Shown here piece after piece: positions 1-9,455 of a stretch of DNA of 64,000 nt. The notes under the pieces were generated by a model. The model worked only from the letters and a program-made list of their open reading frames with translations, was not told the DNA's origin and ran no database searches. Location: contig NZ_JABBPE010000006.1 in the NCBI RefSeq assembly GCF_012927455.1, forward strand, positions 59,687-123,686, given 5' to 3'. The stretch is from Polaromonas sp. Its GTDB lineage: Bacteria; Pseudomonadota; Gammaproteobacteria; Burkholderiales; Burkholderiaceae_C. Positions within the stretch are counted from its first letter, which is position 1; the number at the start of each line of letters is the position of its first letter. The position numbers and the translations under genes are program-made.

Positions 1-924
1 GCCGTTCCAGATCACTTCCTGATTGCCTTTGTCGCGCGGCGGCGGACTGCAGACGCAGCGCGCGCCGGCATAACTGTTGTCGATGCCCAGGTCCTCGGCG
101 GTCAAAAACAGGTACTGCGGGCAGGTTTCGGCAAAGACCTTGAGGCCCTGGCCGCGCGCCCAGCGAATCTGCTCAACCGCATCGCGCCCGGACACATGCA
201 CGATGAGGATGGGCACATCGACCAGCTCGGCCAGCGCGATGGCGCGGTGCGTCGCTTCGCGCTCGACCAGCATCGGTCGGCTGTGCGCGTGAAAGCGCGG
301 GGCAGTGCGGCCAGCCGCTTCGAGCTTCTTGGTGAGCCACTCGATACAGTCGGCGTTTTCGGCATGGATCATGGCCATCGCGCCGTGCTGGCGCGCGACG
401 TCGAGCACGTCCAGGATCTGGCCGTCATCGAGCTTGAGATCGTCGTAGGTCATGTAAACCTTGAAAGAGGTGTAGCCTTCGGCAATCAGCGCGGGCAGCT
501 CTTCGCGCAGGACCTGGGGCGTGGGGTCGCTCACGATCAGGTGAAACGCATAGTCGACATGCGCGCGGCCCTCGGCGCGGCGGTGGTAGTCATCGACCGC
601 CGCGCGCAGCGACTGGCCCTTGGCCTGGGCGGCGAAGGGGATGACGGTGGTGGTGCCGCCGCATGCGGCCGAGCGTGTCCCGCTGTCAAACCCGTCGGCC
701 ATGCGCACTGGCGCCTGCATCGGCTGGTCCAGATGGCAGTGCGCATCGACGCCGCCGGGCGTGACCACCCGGCCCAGCGCATCGATCTCGCGCTTGCCAT
801 TGGCCAGGCTGCTGCCCAGCTGCACGATGCGCCCGCCGTTCACGCCGATGTCGGCCGCGAAGGTATCGCTCGCCGTGGCTACCAGTGCGTTGCGGATGAC
901 GAGATCAAAAGTGGGAATGCTCAT
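1..924 (-). CDS. Dihydropyrimidinase / D-hydantoinase (partial, 3' end outside window)
   Basis: A zinc-dependent cyclic amidohydrolase that opens the ring of dihydropyrimidines or 5-substituted hydantoins to N-carbamoyl amino acids in the cytosol. I translated the minus strand by eye: the first 308 codons run open from an ATG to the window edge. The metal-ligand pair is H62-x-H64 in VDAHCHLDQP; the lysine carboxylated in this family is K155 in SFKVYMTYD; further ligands are in MIHAENAD and VHVSGRDAV. It is the last gene of a minus-strand run after an MFS carrier and a racemase-superfamily enzyme, 31 bases downstream of the latter, so the three probably form one ureide or hydantoin utilisation unit. 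The exact substrate (pyrimidine, hydantoin or allantoin-like) cannot be told from sequence alone. The C-terminal part is not in the window. Confidence 0.88.
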   Translation of the reverse strand, partial: MSIPTFDLVIRNALVATASDTFAADIGVNGGRIVQLGSSLANGKREIDALGRVVTPGGVDAHCHLDQPMQAPVRMADGFDSGTRSAACGGTTTVIPFAAQAKGQSLRAAVDDYHRRAEGRAHVDYAFHLIVSDPTPQVLREELPALIAEGYTSFKVYMTYDDLKLDDGQILDVLDVARQHGAMAMIHAENADCIEWLTKKLEAAGRTAPRFHAHSRPMLVEREATHRAIALAELVDVPILIVHVSGRDAVEQIRWARGQGLKVFAETCPQYLFLTAEDLGIDNSYAGARCVCSPPPRDKGNQEVIWNG

Positions 925-955
925 TGTTGTTTGTCCTTGCTTTGGCGCCAAGCCA

Positions 956-1684
956 TCAGGTCATTTCCCGGAACAGGCGGCCCCAGCCTTTGAGCTCGCG
1001 CGGGTCGACATCGATGGTCTTCAGGGCCTTCCAGACCACCGTGGCGACCGAGTCATAAATGGGAATGTCCAGCTCGCGCTCCAGCTCGTCGACCAGCTGC
1101 GCGGCACGCAGGTTGGTGCACAGCGTGGTCAGCGCTTGCGGGCGCTGCCTGGCTGATTCGCGCAGCAGGGCGCGCAGCGTGTCGGGCTCGACTTCGCTGA
1201 AGGCGAAGTTCACCGAAATGCCGAGGTGCTGTTCGGCGATGCACTCGATGCCGATGCCGGCGTAGTTGGCGATGATGCGGCGCTGCACGTCTTCGACATA
1301 GGGCGAGACCAGCCCCAGCGTGCGCGCGCCCTGCAGCGCAAGGATTTCGTTGAGCGCAAGCACCGAGGTCGTGGCCGGGATGCCGGTGGCGTCAAGGATG
1401 CGCGCGCACAGCTGGCGGTCCTTTTCGAAGCCGAGCCAGCTCGCCGACGTGCCGCTCCAGCAGATCACATCGACCCGAGCGTCGGCCAGCAGGCGTGCCG
1501 CCTCCAGGATCTTGCCGTCATCGAACTGTTGCAGCGACTGCTCGCGCAGCGAAATCTCGGTGACGGCAAAGCGCGAGAAATGAGCCGACACGCCCGGCAG
1601 CGTGCTGACCATGGCGCTGGTCAGCGGCTCCAGCGCGGTGTTGGATGACGGCGTCAGCACGCCGATGCGTTTGCGTTTTGTCAT
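956..1684 (-). CDS. Asp/Glu racemase superfamily enzyme (maleate isomerase / arylmalonate decarboxylase-like)
   Basis: A 242-residue cytosolic cofactor-free enzyme of the superfamily that holds Asp/Glu racemase, hydantoin racemase, maleate cis-trans isomerase and arylmalonate decarboxylase. The N-terminus IGVLTPSSNTALEP is typical of the maleate isomerase branch. The two expected catalytic cysteines are C75 (ICWSGTS) and C189 (TLCTNLRA), matching the usual spacing. The start is the ATG giving MTKRKRIGVL; a longer open frame upstream runs into the MFS gene in another frame and is not credible. It lies between the MFS carrier (14 bases upstream) and the dihydropyrimidinase, so it may racemise the hydantoin or act on a related small acid. 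Family call is firm; the substrate is inference. Confidence 0.82.
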   Translation of the reverse strand: MTKRKRIGVLTPSSNTALEPLTSAMVSTLPGVSAHFSRFAVTEISLREQSLQQFDDGKILEAARLLADARVDVICWSGTSASWLGFEKDRQLCARILDATGIPATTSVLALNEILALQGARTLGLVSPYVEDVQRRIIANYAGIGIECIAEQHLGISVNFAFSEVEPDTLRALLRESARQRPQALTTLCTNLRAAQLVDELERELDIPIYDSVATVVWKALKTIDVDPRELKGWGRLFREMT

Positions 1685-1698
1685 GCTGCTGCGGTCAA

Positions 1699-3021
1699 TC
1701 AGACCGGCAGTTTCTTGCTGTAGTCGATCAGCAGCGTCGAGCAGATGAACAACCCTGCGCCCGCGCCGGCAAACAGCATGAGGGCGAGAAAATACGAGCC
1801 CGTCGCCTGCACGATCAGGCCGACCACGATAGGCACGCCTATGCCCGCCACGTTGCCGCCCAGGTTCATGGTGCCGCCCAGAAAGCCGACCCGGTCGCGC
1901 GTCCCGAGGATCGATGGAACGCACCAGAACAGTCCGCACCAGCGCAGGAAAAACAGCGTGACCGAGAGCATCACCACCACGGTGACGGGGTCGGTGATTC
2001 TGGAAACGCTGTAGATCGAGAGCGTGGCAATGATCGAGGAGATGCCGAACAGCGTGCGCAGCACCTTGCTTTGCGAAGCGCCCGCAGCCTTCCATTTGTC
2101 GGCGATCCAGCCGCCGACCATTTCCCCGACGAAGCCCGAGAAAAACATGATGAACACCGCGCCGCCCATCTGCTTGATGTCAAAACCGTGGACCTTGGAC
2201 AGGTAGTTGGGCATCCAGGTCAAGAGGCCGTAAAACAGCGCGTTAAAGCACATCCAGCCAAAAAACATTCCCCAGACCGAGCGGTACTTGAAAAAGTCCA
2301 ACGCGCGGCCGCTGAGGACAGCCGGTTCCCTGGCGCTGTCTTGCGCGTGGGAGGCTTCGATGTAGCGCGCTTCGGCCTCGTTCACGCCGGGATGCTCGCG
2401 CGGATGATTGCGGATATAGCTCCAGGCAAAATATCCTGCGATCACCGTCCCGACGCCGGCAATGACAAAAGCCAGGCGCCAGGAACCCAGCAGTGCGATC
2501 AAGCCGGAGATCAGGATGGCTCCGAGTGCTGCGCCCAGCGGCGCGCCGCCGTCGAGCAGGGTCGCGCCGCGACCGCGTTCGTTCTGAGTCATCCAGATGC
2601 CGTTGAGCTTGCCGCCGGCCGGATAGATCGGCGCCTCGGCCGCTCCCAGCCCGAGCCGCGTCAGGAACAGGGGGACCCAGCCGGTGCAAAGCGCCGCGAT
2701 GGCCTGGAAAAAGCCCCAGCCCAGCGTGGCCGAGGCAATCACGACGCGCGGGCCGTACCTGTCGGCCAACATGCCGCCGGGAATCTGCATCAGCGCGTAA
2801 GTCCAGAAAAACGAGCTCAGCAGCAGTCCCTGCGTCGCCGGCCCGATATCAAACTCCTTGGCGATCAGCGGCATCGCCACCGAGAGCGAGGCCCGGTCGA
2901 TGTAGTTAATCGAAATAAGAAACAGCATCATCAGAAAAATCTTCCATCGCACCTTGGTCGGCGCGGCGTCGGCCACGGCGTTGTCGGCCACGGCGGTTTT
3001 CGCCATCACTAAAGTTTCCAT
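1699..3021 (-). CDS. MFS transporter, anion:cation symporter (ACS) family
   Basis: A 440-residue inner-membrane carrier, 12 membrane segments expected. The first segment and loop read ISINYIDRASLSVAMP and LADRYGPR, the pattern of the ACS family that takes up organic acids such as galactonate, glucarate and hexuronates. I chose the ATG giving METLVMAKTA, which has GGAG ten bases upstream; a second ATG five codons on is possible. The longer frame to 3111 reads through non-conserved sequence. It is the first gene of a minus-strand unit with the racemase and dihydropyrimidinase, so its cargo is more likely a ureide or its acid product than a sugar acid, but its divergent neighbour is a 2-ketogluconate operon, so a sugar acid cannot be excluded. 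Confidence 0.85.
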   Translation of the reverse strand: METLVMAKTAVADNAVADAAPTKVRWKIFLMMLFLISINYIDRASLSVAMPLIAKEFDIGPATQGLLLSSFFWTYALMQIPGGMLADRYGPRVVIASATLGWGFFQAIAALCTGWVPLFLTRLGLGAAEAPIYPAGGKLNGIWMTQNERGRGATLLDGGAPLGAALGAILISGLIALLGSWRLAFVIAGVGTVIAGYFAWSYIRNHPREHPGVNEAEARYIEASHAQDSAREPAVLSGRALDFFKYRSVWGMFFGWMCFNALFYGLLTWMPNYLSKVHGFDIKQMGGAVFIMFFSGFVGEMVGGWIADKWKAAGASQSKVLRTLFGISSIIATLSIYSVSRITDPVTVVVMLSVTLFFLRWCGLFWCVPSILGTRDRVGFLGGTMNLGGNVAGIGVPIVVGLIVQATGSYFLALMLFAGAGAGLFICSTLLIDYSKKLPV

Positions 3022-3163
3022 GGTTTCAGTGCTCCAGTTGTTCCGTTTACGCTTGCGACAAAAAATGCGTCGCCCACCGAGGGCCGGTAGGCCCGGACTT
3101 CGACTGCGCAAGCACCGTAGAAGTCGACCGGTAAAAATATTTTTCCGATGCTTGTCACTTTAT

Positions 3164-3207
3164 ATGTCGACACAAGTGTCGACATTAGTATTTACCATAG
3201 TGTCGAC
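3164..3207. promoter_or_regulatory. GTCGAC-repeat operator region of the MFS operon
   Basis: Two 10-base arms, ATGTCGACAC and GTGTCGACAT, form a perfect inverted repeat around AA (3164-3185), and a third GTCGAC follows at 3202. The GTCGAC cores start at 3166, 3178 and 3202, i.e. 12 and 24 bases apart, so they sit on a regular helical spacing. A minus-strand TATAAA (3164-3159) abuts the palindrome and could be the -10 of the MFS operon, which would place the repeat over the promoter. The binding protein is unknown; a GntR- or similar dimeric repressor is a guess. Confidence 0.55.
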
Positions 3208-3313
3208 TCTAATTTGTAAAAATATGAAAGCCGGAAATCTGGCCTTGAGCCTGTTATCGCACCCTATTTTGCGGGGTCGTGGCCAAGAGCGGCACCCAAG
3301 GGTATTGACGGAG

Positions 3314-3361
3314 TTACAACACAGGCATGTTTGCTTTTATAATGCGTTGAAACCGGTTTCA
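3314..3361 (+). promoter_or_regulatory. kgu operon promoter with PtxS/LacI-type operator
   Basis: A -35-like TTACAA (3314-3319), an 18-base spacer and a perfect TATAAT (3338-3343) are followed at 3348-3361 by the perfect palindrome TGAAACCGGTTTCA. This is the 14-base site described for PtxS, the LacI-family regulator of the Pseudomonas 2-ketogluconate operon. It lies where transcription should start, so a bound repressor would block the promoter. No ptxS gene is in the window. The genes downstream include kguE, kguK and kguD, which supports the reading. Confidence 0.75.
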
Positions 3362-3462
3362 GAGCTTGTTGACAGTAGCTCTCCAGCCAGGCTTTGAGGA
3401 AATCTTGTACCAACCAAAGTGACTCAAGCGCTCGCGTCGTTTCCAAGGCCATCGTCTCGTTG

Positions 3463-4134
3463 ATGAACTACACATTCCAATTCGGCGCCGTCTTTGCGGC
3501 TTGGCCGCTGCTGCTCAAAGGCACCTGGAACACGATTGAGCTGTCGCTGCTGGCCATGCTGTTCGGGCTGCTGGTGGCCATTGTTTGCGCCTGGGGCAAG
3601 ACCGCCGGACCGAAACCGCTGCGCTTTGTGATCAACGCTTACATCGAGCTGATCCGCAACACTCCGTTTTTGGTGCAGCTGTTCTTTTTCTTTTTCGCCC
3701 TGCCCGCGCTCGGCCTGCGCTGGTCGGCCTACACCGCTGCGCTGACGGCGATGGTGATCAATCTGGGTGCTTACGCCACCGAGATCATTCGCGCTGGCAT
3801 CGAGTCCATTCCCAAGGGCCAGATCGAAGCCGGCCTGGCGCTCAACCTGAAGCACCACGAGATTTTCCGTTTTGTCATTTTGAAGCCGGCGCTGAAGGCG
3901 ATTTACCCGGCGCTGACCAGCCAGTTCATCCTGCTGATGCTGAGCTCTGCGGTGGTATCAGCCATTTCCGCCGACGACCTGACATCGGTAGCGGCTAATT
4001 TGCAGTCGCAAACCTTTCGCAGCTTTGAGATTTACATCGTCGTTGCTGCGATCTACCTGGTGCTGGCGCTGGCGTTTTCAGCGCTGTTTCGCGTGATTTA
4101 CAAGACCACCCTCAACTACCCGGACCGTCGCTGA
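3463..4134 (+). CDS. ABC transporter permease, polar amino acid (HisM/GlnP) type, kgu operon
   Basis: A 223-residue inner-membrane permease of the polar-amino-acid (PAAT) ABC family. The family loop that contacts the ATPase is seen as AGIESIPKGQIEAGLALNL, and the N-terminal region contains the typical LLLKGTWNTIELS. I start at the ATG giving MNYTFQFG; an in-frame TTG 69 bases upstream would add an unconvincing tail. It is the first gene of a plus-strand operon of two permeases, binding protein, ATPase and three kgu enzymes; its stop overlaps the next start (TGATG). Although the family usually moves amino acids, the operon partners point to 2-ketogluconate or a related sugar acid as cargo; that is inference. 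Confidence 0.85.
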   Translation: MNYTFQFGAVFAAWPLLLKGTWNTIELSLLAMLFGLLVAIVCAWGKTAGPKPLRFVINAYIELIRNTPFLVQLFFFFFALPALGLRWSAYTAALTAMVINLGAYATEIIRAGIESIPKGQIEAGLALNLKHHEIFRFVILKPALKAIYPALTSQFILLMLSSAVVSAISADDLTSVAANLQSQTFRSFEIYIVVAAIYLVLALAFSALFRVIYKTTLNYPDRR

Positions 4135-4787
4135 TGCGCACTTTCGGATTTCCTGAATTTTTGTTCATCCTTGAGGCGGCGAAGTGGACCGTGGCGCTGT
4201 CGCTGATCGCTTTCATAGGCGGCTCGATAGGCGGGCTGATCGTTGCGCTGAGCCGCACGGCCGACAACCGCGCAGCGCGCTGGATCTCGGGCATCTTCAT
4301 CCAGATCTTTCAGGGCACGCCGCTGCTGCTGCAATTGTTTCTGGTGTTTTTTGGCGCACCGGTGCTGGGCTTTGACATCAACCCCTGGCTGGCGGCCGGC
4401 GTGGCGCTGATCTTGAACAGCAGCGCTTTCCTCGGTGAAATCTGGCGCGGCTGCATTCAGGCGGTGCCAGCCGGTCAGACCGAGGCGGCGCACGCGCTCA
4501 GCCTGTCTTACTTTTCCCGCATGCGTGACATCGTCTTGCCGCAGGCCGCCAGGATTGCTCTGGCGCCCACCGTCGGCTACCTGGTGCAGATCATCAAGGG
4601 CACCTCGCTGGCGGCCATCATCGGTTTTGTCGAAGTCACGCGGACCGGCCAGATCATCAACAACGCAACCTTTCAGCCACTGATTGTGTTCAGCGTGGTG
4701 GCGGCGATTTATTTTGTCCTCTGTTGGCCCCTGTCCTTGCTGGCATCCCACATGGAGCGCCGGCAAGCGGCCGCGCTGGCACGCTGA
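4134..4787 (+). CDS. ABC transporter permease, polar amino acid type, second subunit, kgu operon
   Basis: A 217-residue partner of the preceding permease with the same fold. The ATPase-contact loop reads GCIQAVPAGQTEAAHALSL, and FQGTPLLLQLFLVFF is the family's second-segment signature. The ATG overlaps the TGA of the first permease, so the two are translationally coupled, as expected for a 1:1 membrane heterodimer. The binding protein follows 54 bases downstream. Substrate assignment rests only on the operon context. Confidence 0.86.
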   Translation: MRTFGFPEFLFILEAAKWTVALSLIAFIGGSIGGLIVALSRTADNRAARWISGIFIQIFQGTPLLLQLFLVFFGAPVLGFDINPWLAAGVALILNSSAFLGEIWRGCIQAVPAGQTEAAHALSLSYFSRMRDIVLPQAARIALAPTVGYLVQIIKGTSLAAIIGFVEVTRTGQIINNATFQPLIVFSVVAAIYFVLCWPLSLLASHMERRQAAALAR

Positions 4788-4841
4788 ACGGCGCCGCAAA
4801 CTTTCCGTCCTTTTTTTCCACTACAAACCGGAGTCTTCACC

Positions 4842-5648
4842 ATGATCAAACATTTGCAACGCCGCGCATTCACTGGAACCGCTTTGGCCTTGGGCCTGGC
4901 CGCCAACCTGTCGGCTTGGATCCCCGCCGCCAGCGCGCAAACCGTCGCCGATATCAAGAAAAAAGGCGAGTTGACCGTCGGCATGCTGGTGGACTTTCCG
5001 CCTTACGGCACCATGAACAGCGCCAACCAGCCTGATGGCTACGACGCTGACGTGGCACGCCTGATGGCCAAAGACCTGGGCGTCAAGCTCAATCTGGTTC
5101 CCGTCACCGGCCCCAACCGCATTCCGTTTTTACTGACCAACAAGGTCGATCTGCTGGTCGCCTCGCTGGCTGTGACGCCCGAGCGCGCCAAGCAGGTGCA
5201 GTTTTCCAAACCTTACGCTGCCGCCAGCATCGTGCTTTACGGCTCCCAAAAAGTCAGCCTCAAAACCCCGGCTGACCTCAAAGGCAAGCGCGTCGGCGTG
5301 GCCCGTGCCAGCACGCAAGACGTGGCGCTGACCGCCGCAGCCCCTGAAGGCACCGAAATCCGCCGCTTTGACGACGACGCATCGGCGATGCAGGCGCTGC
5401 TGTCGGGCCAGGTCGATGCAATCGGCTGCTCGACCACGGTGGCGGCGCAAATTGCCAAGCGTGCCCCGGCCAACGCCTTTGAAAACAAGTTTGTGTTGCG
5501 CCAGCAGGTGATGGGCGTGGCGATGCGCCCGGGCCAGGACGAGTTGCTGAAAACGGTGGACGACTTTGTCGCCCGCAACACGGCCAATGGCGAACTCAAC
5601 AAGCTTTACCGCAAATGGCTGGAAACCGACCTGCCAAAAATGCAATAA
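4842..5648 (+). CDS. Periplasmic substrate-binding protein, family 3 (PAAT), kgu operon
   Basis: A 268-residue periplasmic binding protein. Residues 1-32 form a secretion signal with a basic start (MIKHLQRRAF), a hydrophobic core and an AASA cleavage site before QTVADIKKKG. The mature part has the family-3 pattern: GELTVGMLVDFPPYG near the N-terminus, DGYDADVARLMAKDLG, and the arginine-bearing SLAVTPERAKQVQFS motif. In amino-acid members that arginine binds the alpha-carboxylate; in a sugar-acid transporter it could bind the C1 carboxylate of 2-ketogluconate. It sits between the permeases and the ATPase of the kgu operon. Confidence 0.87.
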   Translation: MIKHLQRRAFTGTALALGLAANLSAWIPAASAQTVADIKKKGELTVGMLVDFPPYGTMNSANQPDGYDADVARLMAKDLGVKLNLVPVTGPNRIPFLLTNKVDLLVASLAVTPERAKQVQFSKPYAAASIVLYGSQKVSLKTPADLKGKRVGVARASTQDVALTAAAPEGTEIRRFDDDASAMQALLSGQVDAIGCSTTVAAQIAKRAPANAFENKFVLRQQVMGVAMRPGQDELLKTVDDFVARNTANGELNKLYRKWLETDLPKMQ

Positions 5649-5666
5649 ATCCTGGAACTTGTTTTC

Positions 5667-6441
<775 letters not shown>

Positions 6442-6452
<11 letters not shown>

Positions 6453-7272
6453 AGTCCCGACCACTACCCGATCCACCCGCCCCTTGGCCGAACCACCTAT
6501 CCTGATTTCGCTGTCGGCCTTTGGCGCAGCCGAAGTGCGGCGCCACGGCCAGCGCTGGTTTGCCCAGCTCAGCCATGCGGCCGGTGCCGATGGCATTGAA
6601 GTGCGCAGCGAACTGCTGGTCGATGCTGCGAACGAACTGCCTGCCATCGCCCGCGCCGTTCAAAGCGCCGCCATGCAGGTGGTCTATTCCAGTGCCGACT
6701 ACCTGTGGGCCGCAGACGGCACGCTGGATGCGCCCGCGCTGGATCGAGCATTGGCCGCCGCCCAAGCTTTGGGCGCGCCGCGTCTGAAAATGGCTATGGG
6801 CGGTTTCGGCCCCGCGTCCCACGGCTCCTTTGCAGCGCTGCAAGACCGCCTTCTAGCCGCCAACACCGAGCTGGTGATAGAAAACGACCAGACCCCGGCA
6901 GCTGGCACGCTGGCTGCTCTGCAAGACTTTTTTGGCGCTGCCAAGACGCAGGGATTTTTTTGGGGTATGACCTTTGACATGGGCAACTGGCACTGGACCG
7001 GCGAATGTCCGCTGCAAGCTGCCAGCGCGCTGGCAGCGCAGGTGCGCTATGTGCATTGCAAGGGGGTGCAGCGTCAGCCGCAGCGCTGGGTCGCCGTGCC
7101 GCTGGCCGAATCGAGCGCGCCTTGGCGCGCCGTGCTGCGCGCCTTGCCGGCCGATGTGCCCTGGGCGATTGAATACCCGCTGGCAGGAGACGATCTGCTG
7201 GACGTGACGCGCCGGGAAATCGAGCAGTTGCGCAGCGTTGCCGTCAGCCTTCAGCAACGGGCAAGCCCATGA
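6442..7272 (+). CDS. kguE: KguE-like sugar epimerase/isomerase (TIM barrel)
   Basis: A 276-residue protein of the xylose-isomerase-like TIM-barrel superfamily. It corresponds to KguE, the first gene of the Pseudomonas 2-ketogluconate operon, whose exact reaction is not firmly known. Barrel features include [19 protein letters not shown] (acidic metal ligand), TFDMGNWHW and RYVHCKG. It begins inside the ATPase gene and ends with an ATGA overlap into the PfkB kinase. I assign the symbol from the order epimerase-kinase-reductase and the PtxS-type operator upstream; on sequence alone it is only a TIM-barrel isomerase/epimerase. Confidence 0.75.
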
Positions 7273-8216
7273 GCCACGCTTTGGACGTCATTACTTTTGG
7301 CGAAGCCATGATGCTGCTGGTCGCTGACCGGCCCGGCCCCCTGGAGCATGCCGAATTTTTTCACAAGCGCACGGCCGGTGCGGAAACCAACGTCGCCATC
7401 GGCCTGGCGCGTCTGGGACTCAAGGTCGGCTGGGCCAGCCGCCTGGGCACTGATTCGATGGGCCGCTATTTGCTGGACGCCATGGTTAGGGAAGGCATCG
7501 ACTGCTCGCACGTCGTCTGCGACCCCTCGCAGAAAACCGGTTTCCAGTTCAAGGGCCAGGTCAGCGACGGCAGCGACCCGCCGGTGGAATACCACCGCCA
7601 GGGCTCGGCGGCCAGCCATATGGACCTGCGCGATATTGACGTAGCCTGGCTGCTGTCGGCGCGGCATCTGCATGCCACCGGCGTGTTTGCCGCAGTCTCA
7701 GCCACCACTCTGCCGGCCGCCCGCAAAACCATGAACCTCATGCGCGCGGCCGGCCGCAGCGTGTCGTTCGACCCTAACCTTCGCCCGACGTTGTGGGCCA
7801 CGCCGGCTCGGATGCGCGAAGCCATTAATGACCTGGCGGCGCGCGCCGACTGGGTGCTGCCGGGGCTGGAAGAGGGCCACTTTTTGACGGGCGAAGCCAC
7901 GCCCGAGGGCATTGCGCGCTATTACCGCCAAGGCGGCGCCACGCTGGTGGTGGTCAAGCTGGGCTCGGAAGGCGCCTGGTTTGACAGCGACACGGCCGGT
8001 AGCGGCCATGTGCCGGGCTTTGCGGTCGCCGAGGTGGTTGACACCGTGGGTGCCGGCGACGGCTTTGCCGTCGGCGTGATCAGCGCGCTGCTCGATGGCC
8101 TGAGCGTGCCCGACGCCGTGAAGCGCGGCACCTGGATTGGCGCGCGCGCCGTACAGGTGCTCGGCGACAGCGAAGGCTTGCCGACGCGGTCCGAACTCGA
8201 CCACGCTAAACTTTAA
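7269..8216 (+). CDS. kguK: 2-ketogluconate kinase, PfkB family
   Basis: A 315-residue ribokinase-family sugar kinase that would phosphorylate 2-ketogluconate at C6. N-terminal PfkB features are FGEAMMLL and GAETNVAIGLARLG; the second PfkB signature DTVGAGDGF (residues 258-266) contains the catalytic base D264. The closely related 2-keto-3-deoxygluconate kinases have the same motifs, so the alternative name kdgK is possible; the flanking kguE and kguD favour 2-ketogluconate. Start overlaps the kguE stop (ATGA), and kguD starts three bases after its stop. Confidence 0.8.
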   Translation: MSHALDVITFGEAMMLLVADRPGPLEHAEFFHKRTAGAETNVAIGLARLGLKVGWASRLGTDSMGRYLLDAMVREGIDCSHVVCDPSQKTGFQFKGQVSDGSDPPVEYHRQGSAASHMDLRDIDVAWLLSARHLHATGVFAAVSATTLPAARKTMNLMRAAGRSVSFDPNLRPTLWATPARMREAINDLAARADWVLPGLEEGHFLTGEATPEGIARYYRQGGATLVVVKLGSEGAWFDSDTAGSGHVPGFAVAEVVDTVGAGDGFAVGVISALLDGLSVPDAVKRGTWIGARAVQVLGDSEGLPTRSELDHAKL

Positions 8217-8219
8217 TCC

Positions 8220-9266
8220 ATGGTCAACGACAGCCCCCGCAAAAAGGTTCTGGTCTTCCGCGAACTGCCGCCCGACCAGTTGGCGCGACTGCAGGCACAG
8301 CACGACGTGAGCGTGGCCAATCCGCGCGAGCCTGAACAACTGGCCGCGTTCAACGCGGCACTGGGCAGCGCCCAGGGCATGATAGGCGCCAGCTACCCCA
8401 TCAACGAAGCCGTGCTGGCCTGCGCGCCACGGCTCCAGGTAATTTCCAGCGTGTCGGTCGGCGTTGACAACTACACCCTGAGCGCGCTGGCGGCGCGCGG
8501 CATCGTGCTGTGCTACACGCCCGGCGTGCTGACCGAAACCACCGCGGACACGATTTTTGCGCTCGTCATGGCGACCAGCCGCCGCCTGGTCGAACTCGCC
8601 AACCATGTGCGCGAAGGTCACTGGTCGCGCAACATTGGCGAAGAACTGTTTGGCTGGGACGTGCATGGCAAAACACTGGGCCTGCTCGGTTTTGGACGCA
8701 TCGGCCAGGCCGTGGCGCGGCGCGCGGCGCTGGGCTTTGGCATGCCGGTGCTGTACCACAGCCGCCACCCGGTAAACCTGGCCACGGCGGCGCCCGATCT
8801 GCTCGGCAAGGCGGTGCACACCCCATTCGATGACTTACTGCAACGCGCCGACATCGTCGCCGCCGTGCTGCCCTTGTCGAACGAAACCCGTGGCCTGATG
8901 GGTCCGCGCGAATTTGGTCTGATGAAAGCCGGCGCCATTTTCATCAACGGCGCACGCGGCGCCATCGTGCAAGAGGCAGCCCTGCTGCAGGCACTTAACC
9001 AGGGCGGACTGCGCGCTGCCGGGCTGGATGTGTTTGCGACAGAGCCGCTGCCCATGGGTTCCCCCTTGCGCCGGCACCCCCGCGTAACCGCTCTACCGCA
9101 CATCGGCTCGGCCACCTTTGAAACGCGCCATGCCATGGCGGAACTGGCCACCACCAATTTGCTGCAGGCGCTGGCGGGCGAGCGGCCGCTCGCCGTGTTC
9201 GATACCTCGGCCGGCTTGTCGCCAGCACCGCTTGCAGGCCAGCGCGATGGGCCAGTCACCGGTTGA
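8220..9266 (+). CDS. kguD: 2-keto-6-phosphogluconate reductase, D-2-hydroxyacid dehydrogenase family
   Basis: A 348-residue NAD(P)H-dependent reductase that would turn 2-keto-6-phosphogluconate into 6-phosphogluconate, feeding the Entner-Doudoroff or pentose-phosphate route. The dinucleotide motif GLLGFGRIGQA lies near residue 155. Catalytic residues are the arginine in NGARGAIV, the glutamate in FATEPLP and the histidine in LPHIGSAT. VSVGVDNYTLSAL is the hallmark of the glyoxylate/2-ketogluconate reductase branch. It is the last gene of the operon. A short interspersed repeat starts five bases after its stop. Confidence 0.83.
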   Translation: MVNDSPRKKVLVFRELPPDQLARLQAQHDVSVANPREPEQLAAFNAALGSAQGMIGASYPINEAVLACAPRLQVISSVSVGVDNYTLSALAARGIVLCYTPGVLTETTADTIFALVMATSRRLVELANHVREGHWSRNIGEELFGWDVHGKTLGLLGFGRIGQAVARRAALGFGMPVLYHSRHPVNLATAAPDLLGKAVHTPFDDLLQRADIVAAVLPLSNETRGLMGPREFGLMKAGAIFINGARGAIVQEAALLQALNQGGLRAAGLDVFATEPLPMGSPLRRHPRVTALPHIGSATFETRHAMAELATTNLLQALAGERPLAVFDTSAGLSPAPLAGQRDGPVTG

Positions 9267-9270
9267 ATTT

Positions 9271-9320
9271 GCTATTATTTTCATAGCTTAACGCGCCCGT
9301 CCTGTATTGGCTTCAGGCCT
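9271..9320 (+). repeat. Interspersed double-palindrome repeat, copy 1
   Basis: Core GCTATTATTTTCATAGC followed by CGCCCGTCCTGTATTGGC and a GGCCT tail. Lies directly behind kguD. This is one of twelve copies described in the findings: a 17-base AT-rich palindrome next to a GCCC...GGGC palindrome. Confidence 0.8.
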
Positions 9321-9455
9321 ATTTAACCAATAAGTCCGGCATCTGACAGCCGCTTTGACGCCAGCCATGTGGCGCCGCGCCTATTTACGCCCTGGGCCGT
9401 GCCTTGGGGGGTAAACTTTGCAAGACCAACCTCACCGCTTTCATGGAGTTTCATC

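Noticed and set aside
196..993. 265-codon plus-strand frame
   Set aside because: Antisense to the dihydropyrimidinase gene, whose metal ligands are all present; a shadow of GC-rich codon use.
1645..3012. 455-codon plus-strand frame
   Set aside because: Antisense to the MFS carrier; composition rich in Arg/Gln/His and no domain.
7466..7475. CGCTATT in kguK as another repeat copy
   Set aside because: No AATAGC partner or GCCC...GGGC arm follows; chance match, as also near 10790, 18640 and 21567.
7698..8819. 373-codon minus-strand frame
   Set aside because: Antisense to kguK and kguD; no recognisable motif.
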